Of a stretch of 38,211 nt of DNA, positions 15,717 to 21,632 are shown in pieces. A model generated the notes under the pieces. It was not told the DNA's origin and searched no databases. It was given only the letters and a program-made list of their open reading frames with translations. How positions within the stretch are numbered: the stretch's first letter is position 1; every line of letters begins with the position of its first letter. The translations under genes and the position numbers were made by a program. Source of the stretch: a virus; the IMG/VR virus record IMGVR_UViG_3300045135_000550, positions 1 to 38,211 of that record; one strand, 5' to 3'.

Positions 15717-16064
15717 ATGACATTACCTAAAGATATTTTAACAGATGCGTTAATCGAAGCAGCCAAATCAGCTAGTGAGGCTACAGCAGATCCAATGTAT
15801 ATTACAGATGGCTCGAAAGTTTATACCATCGAAGATGGCCCATGTGGCTTTGGATGGGTCAATATTAGACCTGCTCGAGGCAAGTTTATTACTTATCTTA
15901 AGAAGATCGGCATTGGAACAAGAGATAGCTATTACGGTGGCTATACAGTTTATAGTCAAGCTCGAACACAGTCTATGGCTAAGAACTTTGCATGGGCTTC
16001 AGCATTTGCTGAAGTCTTAAATCAACATGGCATCAAGGCCACAGCGCATCAGAGGATGGATTAG
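15717..16064 (+). CDS. Conserved hypothetical phage protein (115 aa)
   Basis: Contains a distinctive block, GPCGFGWVNIRPARGKFITY followed by LKKIGIGTRDSYYGGY. I associate it with a small phage family of unknown function. A C-terminal helix (SMAKNFAWASAFAEVLNQHG) follows. The aromatic, Gly- and Arg-rich block suggests a folded domain of alpha/beta type. It starts after a GC-rich spacer with an AGGAC-like ribosome site. Confidence 0.7.
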   Translation: MTLPKDILTDALIEAAKSASEATADPMYITDGSKVYTIEDGPCGFGWVNIRPARGKFITYLKKIGIGTRDSYYGGYTVYSQARTQSMAKNFAWASAFAEVLNQHGIKATAHQRMD

Positions 16065-16066
16065 TT

Positions 16067-16189
16067 ATGTATAATGTTTTTGTAGGAGAATATAAAGTAA
16101 CAGACGACCCTGTTCCGTACATCATAGCTACTGTAATAGCTGAGTGGCATCGAAAGTACACAAACGTGGAGATCAGAGAAGTATGTTAA
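16067..16189 (+). CDS. Hypothetical small protein (40 aa)
   Basis: Frame from ATG 16067 to TAA 16189: MYNVFVGEYKVTDDPVPYII, then a helix AEWHRKYTNVEIREV. GAGG lies about 12 bases before the start, in the end of the previous gene. It overlaps the start of the next tiny gene by 7 bases. Unrecognised; kept because it tiles exactly between its neighbours. Confidence 0.45.
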   Translation: MYNVFVGEYKVTDDPVPYIIATVIAEWHRKYTNVEIREVC

Positions 16190-16251
16190 TTCTATCTCTT
16201 TTGTCTGTTGTTATTTTAGTAACTTGGATAATCATAAAGGAATTGGACTAA
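16183..16251 (+). CDS. Tiny membrane peptide (22 aa)
   Basis: Frame from ATG 16183 to TAA 16251, with GGAG 11 bases before the start. Residues 1-18 are almost entirely Leu/Ile/Val/Ser/Trp, one membrane-spanning helix, followed by Lys-Glu-Leu-Asp. Its stop overlaps the next start (TAATG), a sign of translational coupling. It could be a membrane-acting phage peptide or only a leader that couples its neighbours. Confidence 0.4.
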   Translation: MLILSLLSVVILVTWIIIKELD

Positions 16252-16457
16252 TGGCAATTTATAACTTTTCAGCATTAGAAGACGCTACTGGTAAGGTTAT
16301 TAGTGTGGAGGCTGATGATGAAGCTGAAGCCAGACACACTTATTACATGCTACTTGTAGAAAATATGACCGAAGATCAATTGTTTGAAATAGCCTGTAGG
16401 GCTTTAGAAGATTACTTCGGCGAAACATTAATCATTGAAAAACAGGATTTACACTAA
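16251..16457 (+). CDS. Hypothetical acidic protein (68 aa)
   Basis: Starts at ATG 16251 (MAIYNFSALEDATGKVISVE), with AAAGGA about 10 bases upstream; an earlier in-frame TTG at 16224 is not needed. Very acidic (EADDEAEARHTYYML, NMTEDQLFEIACRALEDYFG). Acidic early proteins of this size often mimic DNA or bind host enzymes, but nothing here proves it. Its stop overlaps the next ATG. Confidence 0.65.
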   Translation: MAIYNFSALEDATGKVISVEADDEAEARHTYYMLLVENMTEDQLFEIACRALEDYFGETLIIEKQDLH

Positions 16458-16639
16458 TGGAAATCAGAGTAACAGTACACCACTCTTATGGCCGCAAAAT
16501 TATTAGGCCTGTATGTTCTAATGCTCAGCTATTTACGATCATTAGTAAAAACAAAACATTAACTACAGATGACATTGGCCTGATCAAACGGCTCGGGTAC
16601 ACAGTTAAAGTAGAAAATATGGAGGAGCTTGCAGTATGA
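16457..16639 (+). CDS. Hypothetical protein (60 aa)
   Basis: MEIRVTVHHSYGRKIIRPVC, then a helical TLTTDDIGLIKRLGYTVKVE. Start overlaps the previous stop (TAATG) and its end overlaps the next gene (ATGA). Unrecognised. Confidence 0.65.
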   Translation: MEIRVTVHHSYGRKIIRPVCSNAQLFTIISKNKTLTTDDIGLIKRLGYTVKVENMEELAV

Positions 16640-16935
16640 ATTGTGATGATATTTGGGAAGAGATGATGCTTGCAGTATCTAACTCGCTGTCTGCTGAGCC
16701 TCATCGTAAAATAAAACACTCTTCGGGTGGGGCAGGAGTTATCATTAGAAATGGACAAGTCTTTTCGGAGTACTTGCTTAAAACTAAAAGAGCCTATTCA
16801 ACTGTCAATGGGTGCTACGTTCCTGTCCCTTTGATGTCTGAAGATTACTTTAGAAATAAAGTAGCAGCAGATTACATGCTTAGGGTCTTAGAAAGTCATA
16901 ACATTAAAAGCATAAGAGAGGCATATAGACTATGA
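16636..16935 (+). CDS. Hypothetical protein (99 aa)
   Basis: Begins MNCDDIWEEMMLAVSNSLSA and has a basic middle (PHRKIKHSSGGAGVIIRNGQ) and a helical end (AADYMLRVLESHNIKSIREA). GGAGG precedes the ATG by about 10 bases. Overlaps both neighbours by 4 bases. Family not recognised. Confidence 0.65.
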   Translation: MNCDDIWEEMMLAVSNSLSAEPHRKIKHSSGGAGVIIRNGQVFSEYLLKTKRAYSTVNGCYVPVPLMSEDYFRNKVAADYMLRVLESHNIKSIREAYRL

Positions 16936-17114
16936 ATAACTGGGCTGAAGACAAAGAGTTTGCTTATTTGTTAAACGATTACAACAAGATAGGCTGGTAT
17001 CAGTTTGCAGACAAGATGAATCCGCATGAGCTTAGAGTATATCTAACGCAGCCTGATAACGAATACTGGCAGGACAAGTACATTAGAGGGCTTTTAAGCT
17101 CATGGAAAAAATAA
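16932..17114 (+). CDS. Hypothetical protein (60 aa)
   Basis: MNNWAEDKEFAYLLNDYNKI, then GWYQFADKMNPHELRVYLTQ. Rich in Trp, Tyr, Asp and Asn; probably small and helical. Coupled to the previous gene by an ATGA overlap. Unrecognised. Confidence 0.65.
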   Translation: MNNWAEDKEFAYLLNDYNKIGWYQFADKMNPHELRVYLTQPDNEYWQDKYIRGLLSSWKK

Positions 17115-17254
17115 TAATTACTTTAACAATCTTTATAACCTTAATACTTTCAATTATTGGAGGCTGTAATGCTGCTAACTACGAAAGCTATGAAGATATA
17201 CAAGCGACACAAGATTTATATGGAAAGAGATTTGCCATTGCTTGGGTTCAATAG
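17102..17254 (+). CDS. Possible small lipoprotein (50 aa)
   Basis: Frame from ATG 17102 to TAG 17254. It begins MEKIIITLTIFITLILSIIG directly followed by GCNAANYESYEDIQ. That is a short charged N-terminus, a hydrophobic stretch of about 15 residues and a Gly-Gly-Cys that could serve as a lipobox. It overlaps the end of the preceding gene by 13 bases and the start of the GP88-like gene by 86 bases in another frame, and its ribosome site is weak. An outer-membrane spanin-like or exclusion lipoprotein is conceivable. It may also be chance. Confidence 0.3.
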   Translation: MEKIIITLTIFITLILSIIGGCNAANYESYEDIQATQDLYGKRFAIAWVQ

Positions 17255-17978
17255 CTCTACGAAGATTGCCAAAGGCAAGAAGCTAGACTATAAAACTGGT
17301 GTGCTGTACCTCAAGCCTGCCAACTCAGTAAGTATTAAAACTATCTGCTCTCATGCCAAGAAAGCAGGATGCGATGAGGACTGCCTAGAAGCCTCAGGAA
17401 GGCTTGGTATGCAGAATGGGCAGTTAGCTATGTATCGACGCACCATCGCTCTCCTACGGGATTCTGAGGCCTTTGAGAGGCAGCTAATCGAGGAGATAGA
17501 AAAGAATAAGACTGACAAGTATGCAATCAGGCTAAATGGTACATCAGATCTAGATTGGTCACGAGTTATTAAAGCCCTGCCCGATGTTCAGTTTTATGAC
17601 TACACCAAAAATCTTAAAAGGGTTATGGAGAATGATCTACCTAACTACCACCTCACTTACTCAGCAAGCTTTAATAACTTAAGATGTATTAAAGATACTA
17701 TAAAGGCTATAAAGCTTGGTCTTAATACAGCTATTGCATTTAATACTAAAGAAGCTAAAGGGGAATTTAAGCTCCCTAAAACTATAGAAATTGAGGACAG
17801 CTCTATCCCACTAGTAAGCTTTGATGATACAGATCTTAGGTTTCTTGATGAAGATGGGGCAGTAGGTTCTTTAACTCGAAAGGGTTCTACAAAAGAACAA
17901 AGGGCTTCAGCGTTAGGAAGTCTTAACTTCTTTGCAGACCTTAATTCAATTAACTTATTAAATAATATTATTATATAA
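17169..17978 (+). CDS. GP88-like phage protein
   Basis: 269 residues from ATG 17169, chosen because GGAGG lies 5-6 bases upstream; an upstream TTG at 17157 is rejected. Residues 56-80 carry a Cys cluster, C60-x7-C68-x3-C72, followed by ASGR. This pattern matches my memory of the phage Gene-product-88 family. The middle has GTSDLDW and a segment on abundance of Lys/Asn (DYTKNLKRVM); the C-terminus ends in LLNNIII. Cys clustering suggests metal or redox chemistry. The biochemical role is unknown. Confidence 0.65.
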   Translation: MLLTTKAMKIYKRHKIYMERDLPLLGFNSSTKIAKGKKLDYKTGVLYLKPANSVSIKTICSHAKKAGCDEDCLEASGRLGMQNGQLAMYRRTIALLRDSEAFERQLIEEIEKNKTDKYAIRLNGTSDLDWSRVIKALPDVQFYDYTKNLKRVMENDLPNYHLTYSASFNNLRCIKDTIKAIKLGLNTAIAFNTKEAKGEFKLPKTIEIEDSSIPLVSFDDTDLRFLDEDGAVGSLTRKGSTKEQRASALGSLNFFADLNSINLLNNIII

Positions 17979-17983
17979 TTTAA

Positions 17984-18030
17984 AAGATTTTTAAAGCCTT
18001 TAACGACAGTGAAAGGCTTTAAAAAATCTT
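17984..18030. terminator. Long AT-rich hairpin after the GP88-like gene
   Basis: AGATTTTTAAAGCCTTT pairs with AAAGGCTTTAAAAAATCT around a 10-base loop (about 17 bp with one bulge). In the plus direction AAAAAATC follows the core, while in the minus direction a T run follows. The core stem is 17993-18020. As a rightward terminator it lacks a T tract, so it is more likely an RNA stability or processing element. Confidence 0.5.
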
Positions 18031-18054
18031 TATAAACTATTGGAGACCGCCGAG

Positions 18055-18270
18055 ATGCTAACACGAATTCATGTAAACCAACATAACATTAGAGCTAATG
18101 CTAAAGGAGCTGCTCTACCAGTACTTACTGTAAAGACCTATAAAGAAAACATAAAGTGTAATGAAGTAATAGTAAAAGGAGACAGTAAGATAATTTATAG
18201 TCCTGATAAGCCTCTTAGTTGTGGTGCTAAAGTATGGATTGAGACCGAGGCAGAGGTTATAACAGCCTAG
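18055..18270 (+). CDS. Hypothetical protein (71 aa)
   Basis: Starts at ATG 18055, with GGAG 9 bases upstream; a TTG at 18040 is not needed. Begins MLTRIHVNQHNIRANAKGAA, then beta-rich TVKTYKENIKCNEVIVKG and PLSCGAKVWIETEAEV. It looks like a small beta-barrel-type protein. Unrecognised. Confidence 0.65.
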   Translation: MLTRIHVNQHNIRANAKGAALPVLTVKTYKENIKCNEVIVKGDSKIIYSPDKPLSCGAKVWIETEAEVITA

Positions 18271-18271
18271 T

Positions 18272-18339
18272 GTTCTTCATAACCGAGAAGAACCTCTGTG
18301 AGGCTCAATTTCTCTCTCATGTCTTCATAACCGAGAAGA
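18272..18339 (+). repeat. Two hairpins with an identical ATAACCGA loop
   Basis: GTTCTTC-ATAACCGA-GAAGAAC (18272-18293) and TCTTC-ATAACCGA-GAAGA (18322-18339), 48 bases apart, in the 80-base gap ahead of a small gene. The 16 bases CTTCATAACCGAGAAG are identical in the two. The second ends within the GAGGTGG ribosome site. Also, CAGAGGTT at 18251-18258 can pair with AACCTCTG at 18291-18298, partly excluding the first hairpin. It looks like a protein- or RNA-binding control element in the mRNA. Confidence 0.6.
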
Positions 18340-18350
18340 GGTGGAATAAA

Positions 18351-18554
18351 ATGGCTACATATTACCCAGAAACAGGAAAGTTAGTAGATGAATGGAGCGT
18401 TGAAGATGTACTGCAACAGCGACCCGATCTTACTTGGGAGCAAGCCTTTAAAGTACTTCAAAGTATAGCTGATAACTATGACGCAGAAATTGGCATGAAC
18501 TGGGCAGTAATTGATTGTGCTGCTCAGATACAATATCCAGAGGAGATTAAATAA
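18351..18554 (+). CDS. Hypothetical protein (67 aa)
   Basis: True start at ATG 18351 after GAGGTGG; a longer frame from 18270 runs through the leader hairpins and is rejected. MATYYPETGKLVDEWSVEDV, then QQRPDLTWEQAFKVLQSIAD. Helical, acidic, with a pattern seen in small phage proteins of unknown role. The stop overlaps the next start. Confidence 0.65.
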   Translation: MATYYPETGKLVDEWSVEDVLQQRPDLTWEQAFKVLQSIADNYDAEIGMNWAVIDCAAQIQYPEEIK

Positions 18555-18691
18555 TGAATAAAGACCCAGTGATGATTGATCTAGATAGATATTTAACAAC
18601 TCAAGAAGAAGATTACAGAGACCCTTATGATGTCAAAATGGAACATGATGAGTGGCGAGCTGATAATGAGGATTATGATTATGATGAGTAA
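18554..18691 (+). CDS. Small very acidic protein (45 aa)
   Basis: Frame from ATG 18554 to TAA 18691. MNKDPVMIDLDRYLTTQEED continues with RDPYDVKMEHDEWRADNEDY and a DYDE end. About one third of the residues are Asp or Glu. Its start overlaps the previous stop (TAATG). Such acidity recalls DNA-mimic inhibitors, without further proof. Confidence 0.5.
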   Translation: MNKDPVMIDLDRYLTTQEEDYRDPYDVKMEHDEWRADNEDYDYDE

Positions 18692-18860
18692 AGTAGATAG
18701 AGATACACTAAAAGTTAAAAGAGAAATGAGCGACGAAATAGCAGAGCAAATACGAACTTATCTTTCTAATGGTGGAAAAATTAAAGTAATCCCCAAAGGA
18801 GAGCAGACGTTTGACCCTAAGGTAGTAAAATATAACCGATCTATTTTTGATAAAGGATAA
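18681..18860 (+). CDS. Hypothetical basic protein (59 aa)
   Basis: Starts at ATG 18681 (or 18684), with GAGG about 9 bases before; the longer frame from 18627 lies inside the previous gene. MMSKVDRDTLKVKREMSDEI, then a helix AEQIRTYLSNGGKIKVIPKG. Unrecognised; the stop lies just before the DUF932 gene. Confidence 0.55.
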   Translation: MMSKVDRDTLKVKREMSDEIAEQIRTYLSNGGKIKVIPKGEQTFDPKVVKYNRSIFDKG

Positions 18861-18864
18861 TAAA

Positions 18865-19758
18865 ATGAACAGCATTGTGACTCACCTCAACCCCTTGTTT
18901 TCATATACCTATGGTACAGCAGACTTTGAAGTTTCTAAAAAGCCTATGTTTTTCAAAGAGCTAGGTCATGAAGACAGATTAATCCGAACAAATAAGTACG
19001 CAATTGTTAGGGATGATAACAACAAGCCAGTAGGCTACTGTGGCGACAGATACAAGTTAGTTTCTCACAAAGAAATGATTGATAACCAACGAACTATTAT
19101 TGCTCGAAGTGGGCTAGACATCGAAGGTATTCAAGAAACAATTGTTACTGATGCTACTGGTGCTAAGTGTTACATAACACATGTCTTACCTAAGCATGAG
19201 ATTACTACTCCTGATGGGGATGTAGCGGCTCTTAGCTTTTTAGGTGTTAATAGTTATGACGGAACTTTTGCTTTTATACTATCAGTAGGAGCAAGGCAAT
19301 CAGCGTGTATGAATGGACAAGTATTTACCAGTGGCGCTAGTACAATATACAAAGCTAGGCACAGTAATAGTCTTGACATTAAACATGCCGCTGCCGTTGT
19401 AGGTAACTCAGTAGAAATCTTGGAGAAAGAGCAGCACCTCTGGCATGAATGGTATCACACCGCTATGAATCACGGAGAGGCTACTGAGTTTATTAAAGAG
19501 GTAGCAGGTATGGATAAAGATAAAATTTATCACAGCCTTCATGAGATGCAAAGAAACTCTACTTTTAACTACCTGTTTCTAGCTTGGCATAGGTATTCTA
19601 GGAAGTTAGGTAAAAATAAGTGGGCGTTATACAATGCTCTTACTGACTGGTCTACTCACTCTAATGCAGGAAGAGCCTCTGCTCAGGCTAATATTGCTTC
19701 TATCAGAGCAAAAAGAGCAGACAAAGTACAGAAATTCTTAACTAAATTGGCGGCTTAA
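18865..19758 (+). CDS. DUF932-family phage/plasmid protein
   Basis: 297 residues from ATG 18865 with AAAGGAT upstream; the GTG/ATT-type extension is rejected. The core pattern YAIVRDDNNKPVGYCGDRYK is typical of DUF932 (LGTA-like) proteins of phages and plasmids. So are SFLGVNSYDGTFAF and the SACMNGQVFTSGASTIYKAR block, in which Cys and Asn are conserved. The C-terminus is helical (NKWALYNALTDWSTH). Members are linked with antirestriction or plasmid-maintenance loci, but the activity is unknown. Confidence 0.8.
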   Translation: MNSIVTHLNPLFSYTYGTADFEVSKKPMFFKELGHEDRLIRTNKYAIVRDDNNKPVGYCGDRYKLVSHKEMIDNQRTIIARSGLDIEGIQETIVTDATGAKCYITHVLPKHEITTPDGDVAALSFLGVNSYDGTFAFILSVGARQSACMNGQVFTSGASTIYKARHSNSLDIKHAAAVVGNSVEILEKEQHLWHEWYHTAMNHGEATEFIKEVAGMDKDKIYHSLHEMQRNSTFNYLFLAWHRYSRKLGKNKWALYNALTDWSTHSNAGRASAQANIASIRAKRADKVQKFLTKLAA

Positions 19759-19760
19759 CT

Positions 19761-19997
19761 ATGGATAGAAAGATGTTTTATGACAAAGTACATGATCAGT
19801 TTTGTTATCTTTTTAACTTATGGTCTACAGAAGCTCCTCCTTTCAATGATTTCCTTAGCTATTATGAAAACAAAATAGCTGATGATGCCTTCACGGTAAA
19901 AGAAGCTTCAATGCCTTGGGTGCTTAGAACCTTTAGAGAAATAGAGGATGAGATGCCTGAGGTTTTAGTAAACTATATGCGGTCTAAAAACTTCTAA
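19761..19997 (+). CDS. Hypothetical protein (78 aa)
   Basis: MDRKMFYDKVHDQFCYLFNL, then helical FNDFLSYYENKIADDAFTVK. Entirely helical and aromatic-rich. It starts 2 bases after the DUF932 stop and ends 1 base before the hydrolase gene. Not recognised. Confidence 0.6.
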   Translation: MDRKMFYDKVHDQFCYLFNLWSTEAPPFNDFLSYYENKIADDAFTVKEASMPWVLRTFREIEDEMPEVLVNYMRSKNF

Positions 19998-19998
19998 T

Positions 19999-20397
19999 AT
20001 GTTTACTCAAATAGCGTGTATAGCTATTGCAATTTATTTTGAGGCGAGGTCAGAACCCCTTCGAGGTCAAGTTGCAGTAGCTAATACTATTATAAACAGG
20101 GTGCGTAGCCCTCACTTTCCTGATACACCTTGTGATGTAGTTAAGCAAGGTAGATACTGGGCGGGCCATCCGCTGAGAAATCAGTGCCACTTTTCTTACT
20201 GGTGCGATGGTAAACCAGAAACTATTAACGATGAGAAAGCTTACACTCTAGCTTTGTCTATAGCTGTAAATGCTGAGAGATTATATGATGTGACTCAGGG
20301 GGCAACTTACTATCATAGAGAGGATGTGCAGCCCTATTGGATTGAGAACCTACGAACCCGCCGTCAAATAGGTCGGCACATATTTTACAGAGAGTAA
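19999..20397 (+). CDS. SleB/CwlJ-type cell wall hydrolase
   Basis: 132 residues, essentially one Hydrolase_2 domain. The catalytic Glu is in AIYFEARSEPLRGQVAVANT (E15), followed by NRVRSPHFPDTPCDVVKQ, FSYWCDG and GATYYH motifs. These enzymes cut the glycan backbone of peptidoglycan as lytic transglycosylases. There is no clear signal peptide, although the first 12 residues are hydrophobic. Encoded among early genes, far from the M15 endolysin at 30954-31313. It could act in lysis or in cell-wall entry if packaged. Confidence 0.9.
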   Translation: MFTQIACIAIAIYFEARSEPLRGQVAVANTIINRVRSPHFPDTPCDVVKQGRYWAGHPLRNQCHFSYWCDGKPETINDEKAYTLALSIAVNAERLYDVTQGATYYHREDVQPYWIENLRTRRQIGRHIFYRE

Positions 20398-20401
20398 AAG
20401 A

Positions 20402-20605
20402 ATGAAAAAGTTTATTGTTAGTGAGATAGAGCAGACCGTGCATTACTTTACAGTTGAGGCAAACACACCCCAAGAAGCTCGGGAAACATTCTCAGATATG
20501 TATGAAGAACTTTGGGAGTCTCAAGAACACAAGACACAGCATATTGAAAGTTATGTATACGAGGTCAAAGAGGTGGCAGACAATGAAGCAACATCTATTA
20601 ATTAA
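20402..20605 (+). CDS. Hypothetical protein (67 aa)
   Basis: MKKFIVSEIEQTVHYFTVEA, then a helix TPQEARETFSDMYEELWESQ. An alpha/beta pattern, acidic. Similar beta-strand-plus-helix small proteins are common in phage early regions. Its last 23 bases overlap the next gene. Confidence 0.6.
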   Translation: MKKFIVSEIEQTVHYFTVEANTPQEARETFSDMYEELWESQEHKTQHIESYVYEVKEVADNEATSIN

Positions 20606-20873
20606 AGATCAATTAGTTAATCCCAAGAAAGGTGACACGTTTGTTACTGAGTACTACCTTGAGGGATGGCGTAACTGTGAAATTAATATAGGAAGCAAGT
20701 GGGCAACAATACGTCCTTTGTTCGGCAAAAAGATAATTACTAAGGTGCTTGCTTCCAAATTAAAGAGGGAGCTAGCGGAAATGTATTGGCATTCAGCCTC
20801 AACCGATGCCCATTACAAGGCGGTAGCTGAAGGTAAAAAACGCAAAGGTAATAACTGGGAGAAAAATTATTAG
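20583..20873 (+). CDS. Hypothetical basic protein (96 aa)
   Basis: Starts at ATG 20583 after GAGGTGG; a longer frame from 20454 is a shadow of the previous gene. MKQHLLIKDQLVNPKKGDTF, then YLEGWRNCEINIGSKWATIR and a basic end (AEGKKRKGNNWEKN). The strongly basic C-terminus hints at nucleic-acid binding. A promoter follows directly. Confidence 0.6.
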   Translation: MKQHLLIKDQLVNPKKGDTFVTEYYLEGWRNCEINIGSKWATIRPLFGKKIITKVLASKLKRELAEMYWHSASTDAHYKAVAEGKKRKGNNWEKNY

Positions 20874-20882
20874 CAAAAAGAC

Positions 20883-20912
20883 TTGACAGCCTTTTTAAGG
20901 TAGCAGTATAAT
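20883..20912 (+). promoter_or_regulatory. Strong sigma70 promoter for the replication genes
   Basis: TTGACA at 20883-20888, an 18-base spacer and TATAAT at 20907-20912. Predicted start about 20919, 45 bases before the ssDNA-binding protein gene. It lies in the only gap (20874-20963) of this part of the operon and would start a middle transcript covering ssb, primase-helicase and polymerase. Confidence 0.85.
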
Positions 20913-20963
20913 TCTTAACAAGACACCGCAGTACTAAACTTTAAAACCACTAGAGGAAATATT

Positions 20964-21392
20964 ATGCCAGTATTAGAAGGAACAGCTTATTGGGCTTCAG
21001 TAAAGACCCCTAACACAACCTATGAGCCTACATACTCAGTAAACTTAGTAGTTGATGAAGCTACAGCAGATGACTTTAAGTCTCGTGGGTTTACTGTTAA
21101 GCCTATGGAGGATGGCCCTGCTATTATTATCAAGCGTAAGGTCAATGGCCCCCGAGGTATGGTTCGAGAGGCTCCAAAGCTTTATGATCGCTCTAAGAAC
21201 GAGATCGACTGTCAGGTCGGTAACGGCTCTAAAGTTAAGGTTCAGTTCAAAGAGTGGGAGACAGAGCGGAATGGACAGCAGTTCAAAGGTCTTGACTTCA
21301 TGGCTATGCAGGTTATTGATCTTGTGCAATACTCCGGTCAAGCAGGTGACGAGTTCGATGCTCTTGACGATGATATGGAAGACGAACTATGA
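20964..21392 (+). CDS. ssb: Single-stranded DNA-binding protein (T7 gp2.5-like)
   Basis: 142 residues. The beta-rich OB-fold-like body (LEGTAYWASVKTPNTTYEPT, YSVNLVVDEATADDFKSRGF, KVQFKEWETERNG) ends in a strongly acidic tail, DDDMEDEL. The tail is the hallmark of phage SSBs, which recruit polymerase and helicase through it. It has its own strong promoter, AGAGGAAA ahead of the ATG, and heads the replication module. It protects single strands during replication and recombination. Confidence 0.85.
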   Translation: MPVLEGTAYWASVKTPNTTYEPTYSVNLVVDEATADDFKSRGFTVKPMEDGPAIIIKRKVNGPRGMVREAPKLYDRSKNEIDCQVGNGSKVKVQFKEWETERNGQQFKGLDFMAMQVIDLVQYSGQAGDEFDALDDDMEDEL

Positions 21393-21607
21393 GTGATAAC
21401 CAAAGGCTATACGAATCCAATGGGGTCGAGTACAACATCGACCTTATAGGAGGAGAAGCAGTGAAAGTATTTGATCACTTAAAGCACTTAAGAGATGAAA
21501 TAGAATCACACAACAACAAAATCATGTACTACACTTATGCAGCTAATACACTGCTACATACTTTAGATACATTACTAACCGATGAGGCGGTGCTTGGGGG
21601 CGAATAG
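21389..21607 (+). CDS. Hypothetical protein (72 aa)
   Basis: MSDNQRLYESNGVEYNIDLI, then GEAVKVFDHLKHLRDEIESH and a helix with YYTYAANTLLHTLDTLLTDE. Alpha-helical, with a coiled-coil-like middle. It overlaps the ssb stop by 4 bases. The stop codon is inside a terminator hairpin. It may be a replication accessory protein; unproven. Confidence 0.65.
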   Translation: MSDNQRLYESNGVEYNIDLIGGEAVKVFDHLKHLRDEIESHNNKIMYYTYAANTLLHTLDTLLTDEAVLGGE

Positions 21608-21620
21608 CCCCCTCTTTTTT
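21596..21620 (+). terminator. Intrinsic terminator/attenuator before the primase-helicase gene
   Basis: GGGGGC, loop GAATA, GCCCCC, followed by TCTTTTTT. It contains the stop codon of the preceding gene and ends 12 bases before the primase-helicase ATG. It should let most transcripts end after ssb, giving more SSB than helicase. Ribosomes reaching the stop may open the stem, so attenuation is possible. Confidence 0.85.
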
Positions 21621-21632
21621 GGGAGCAACAAA

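Noticed and set aside
21045-21396. Long frames on both strands within the ssb gene
   Set aside because: Shadow frames of ssb; they have no ribosome site or sensible neighbours.
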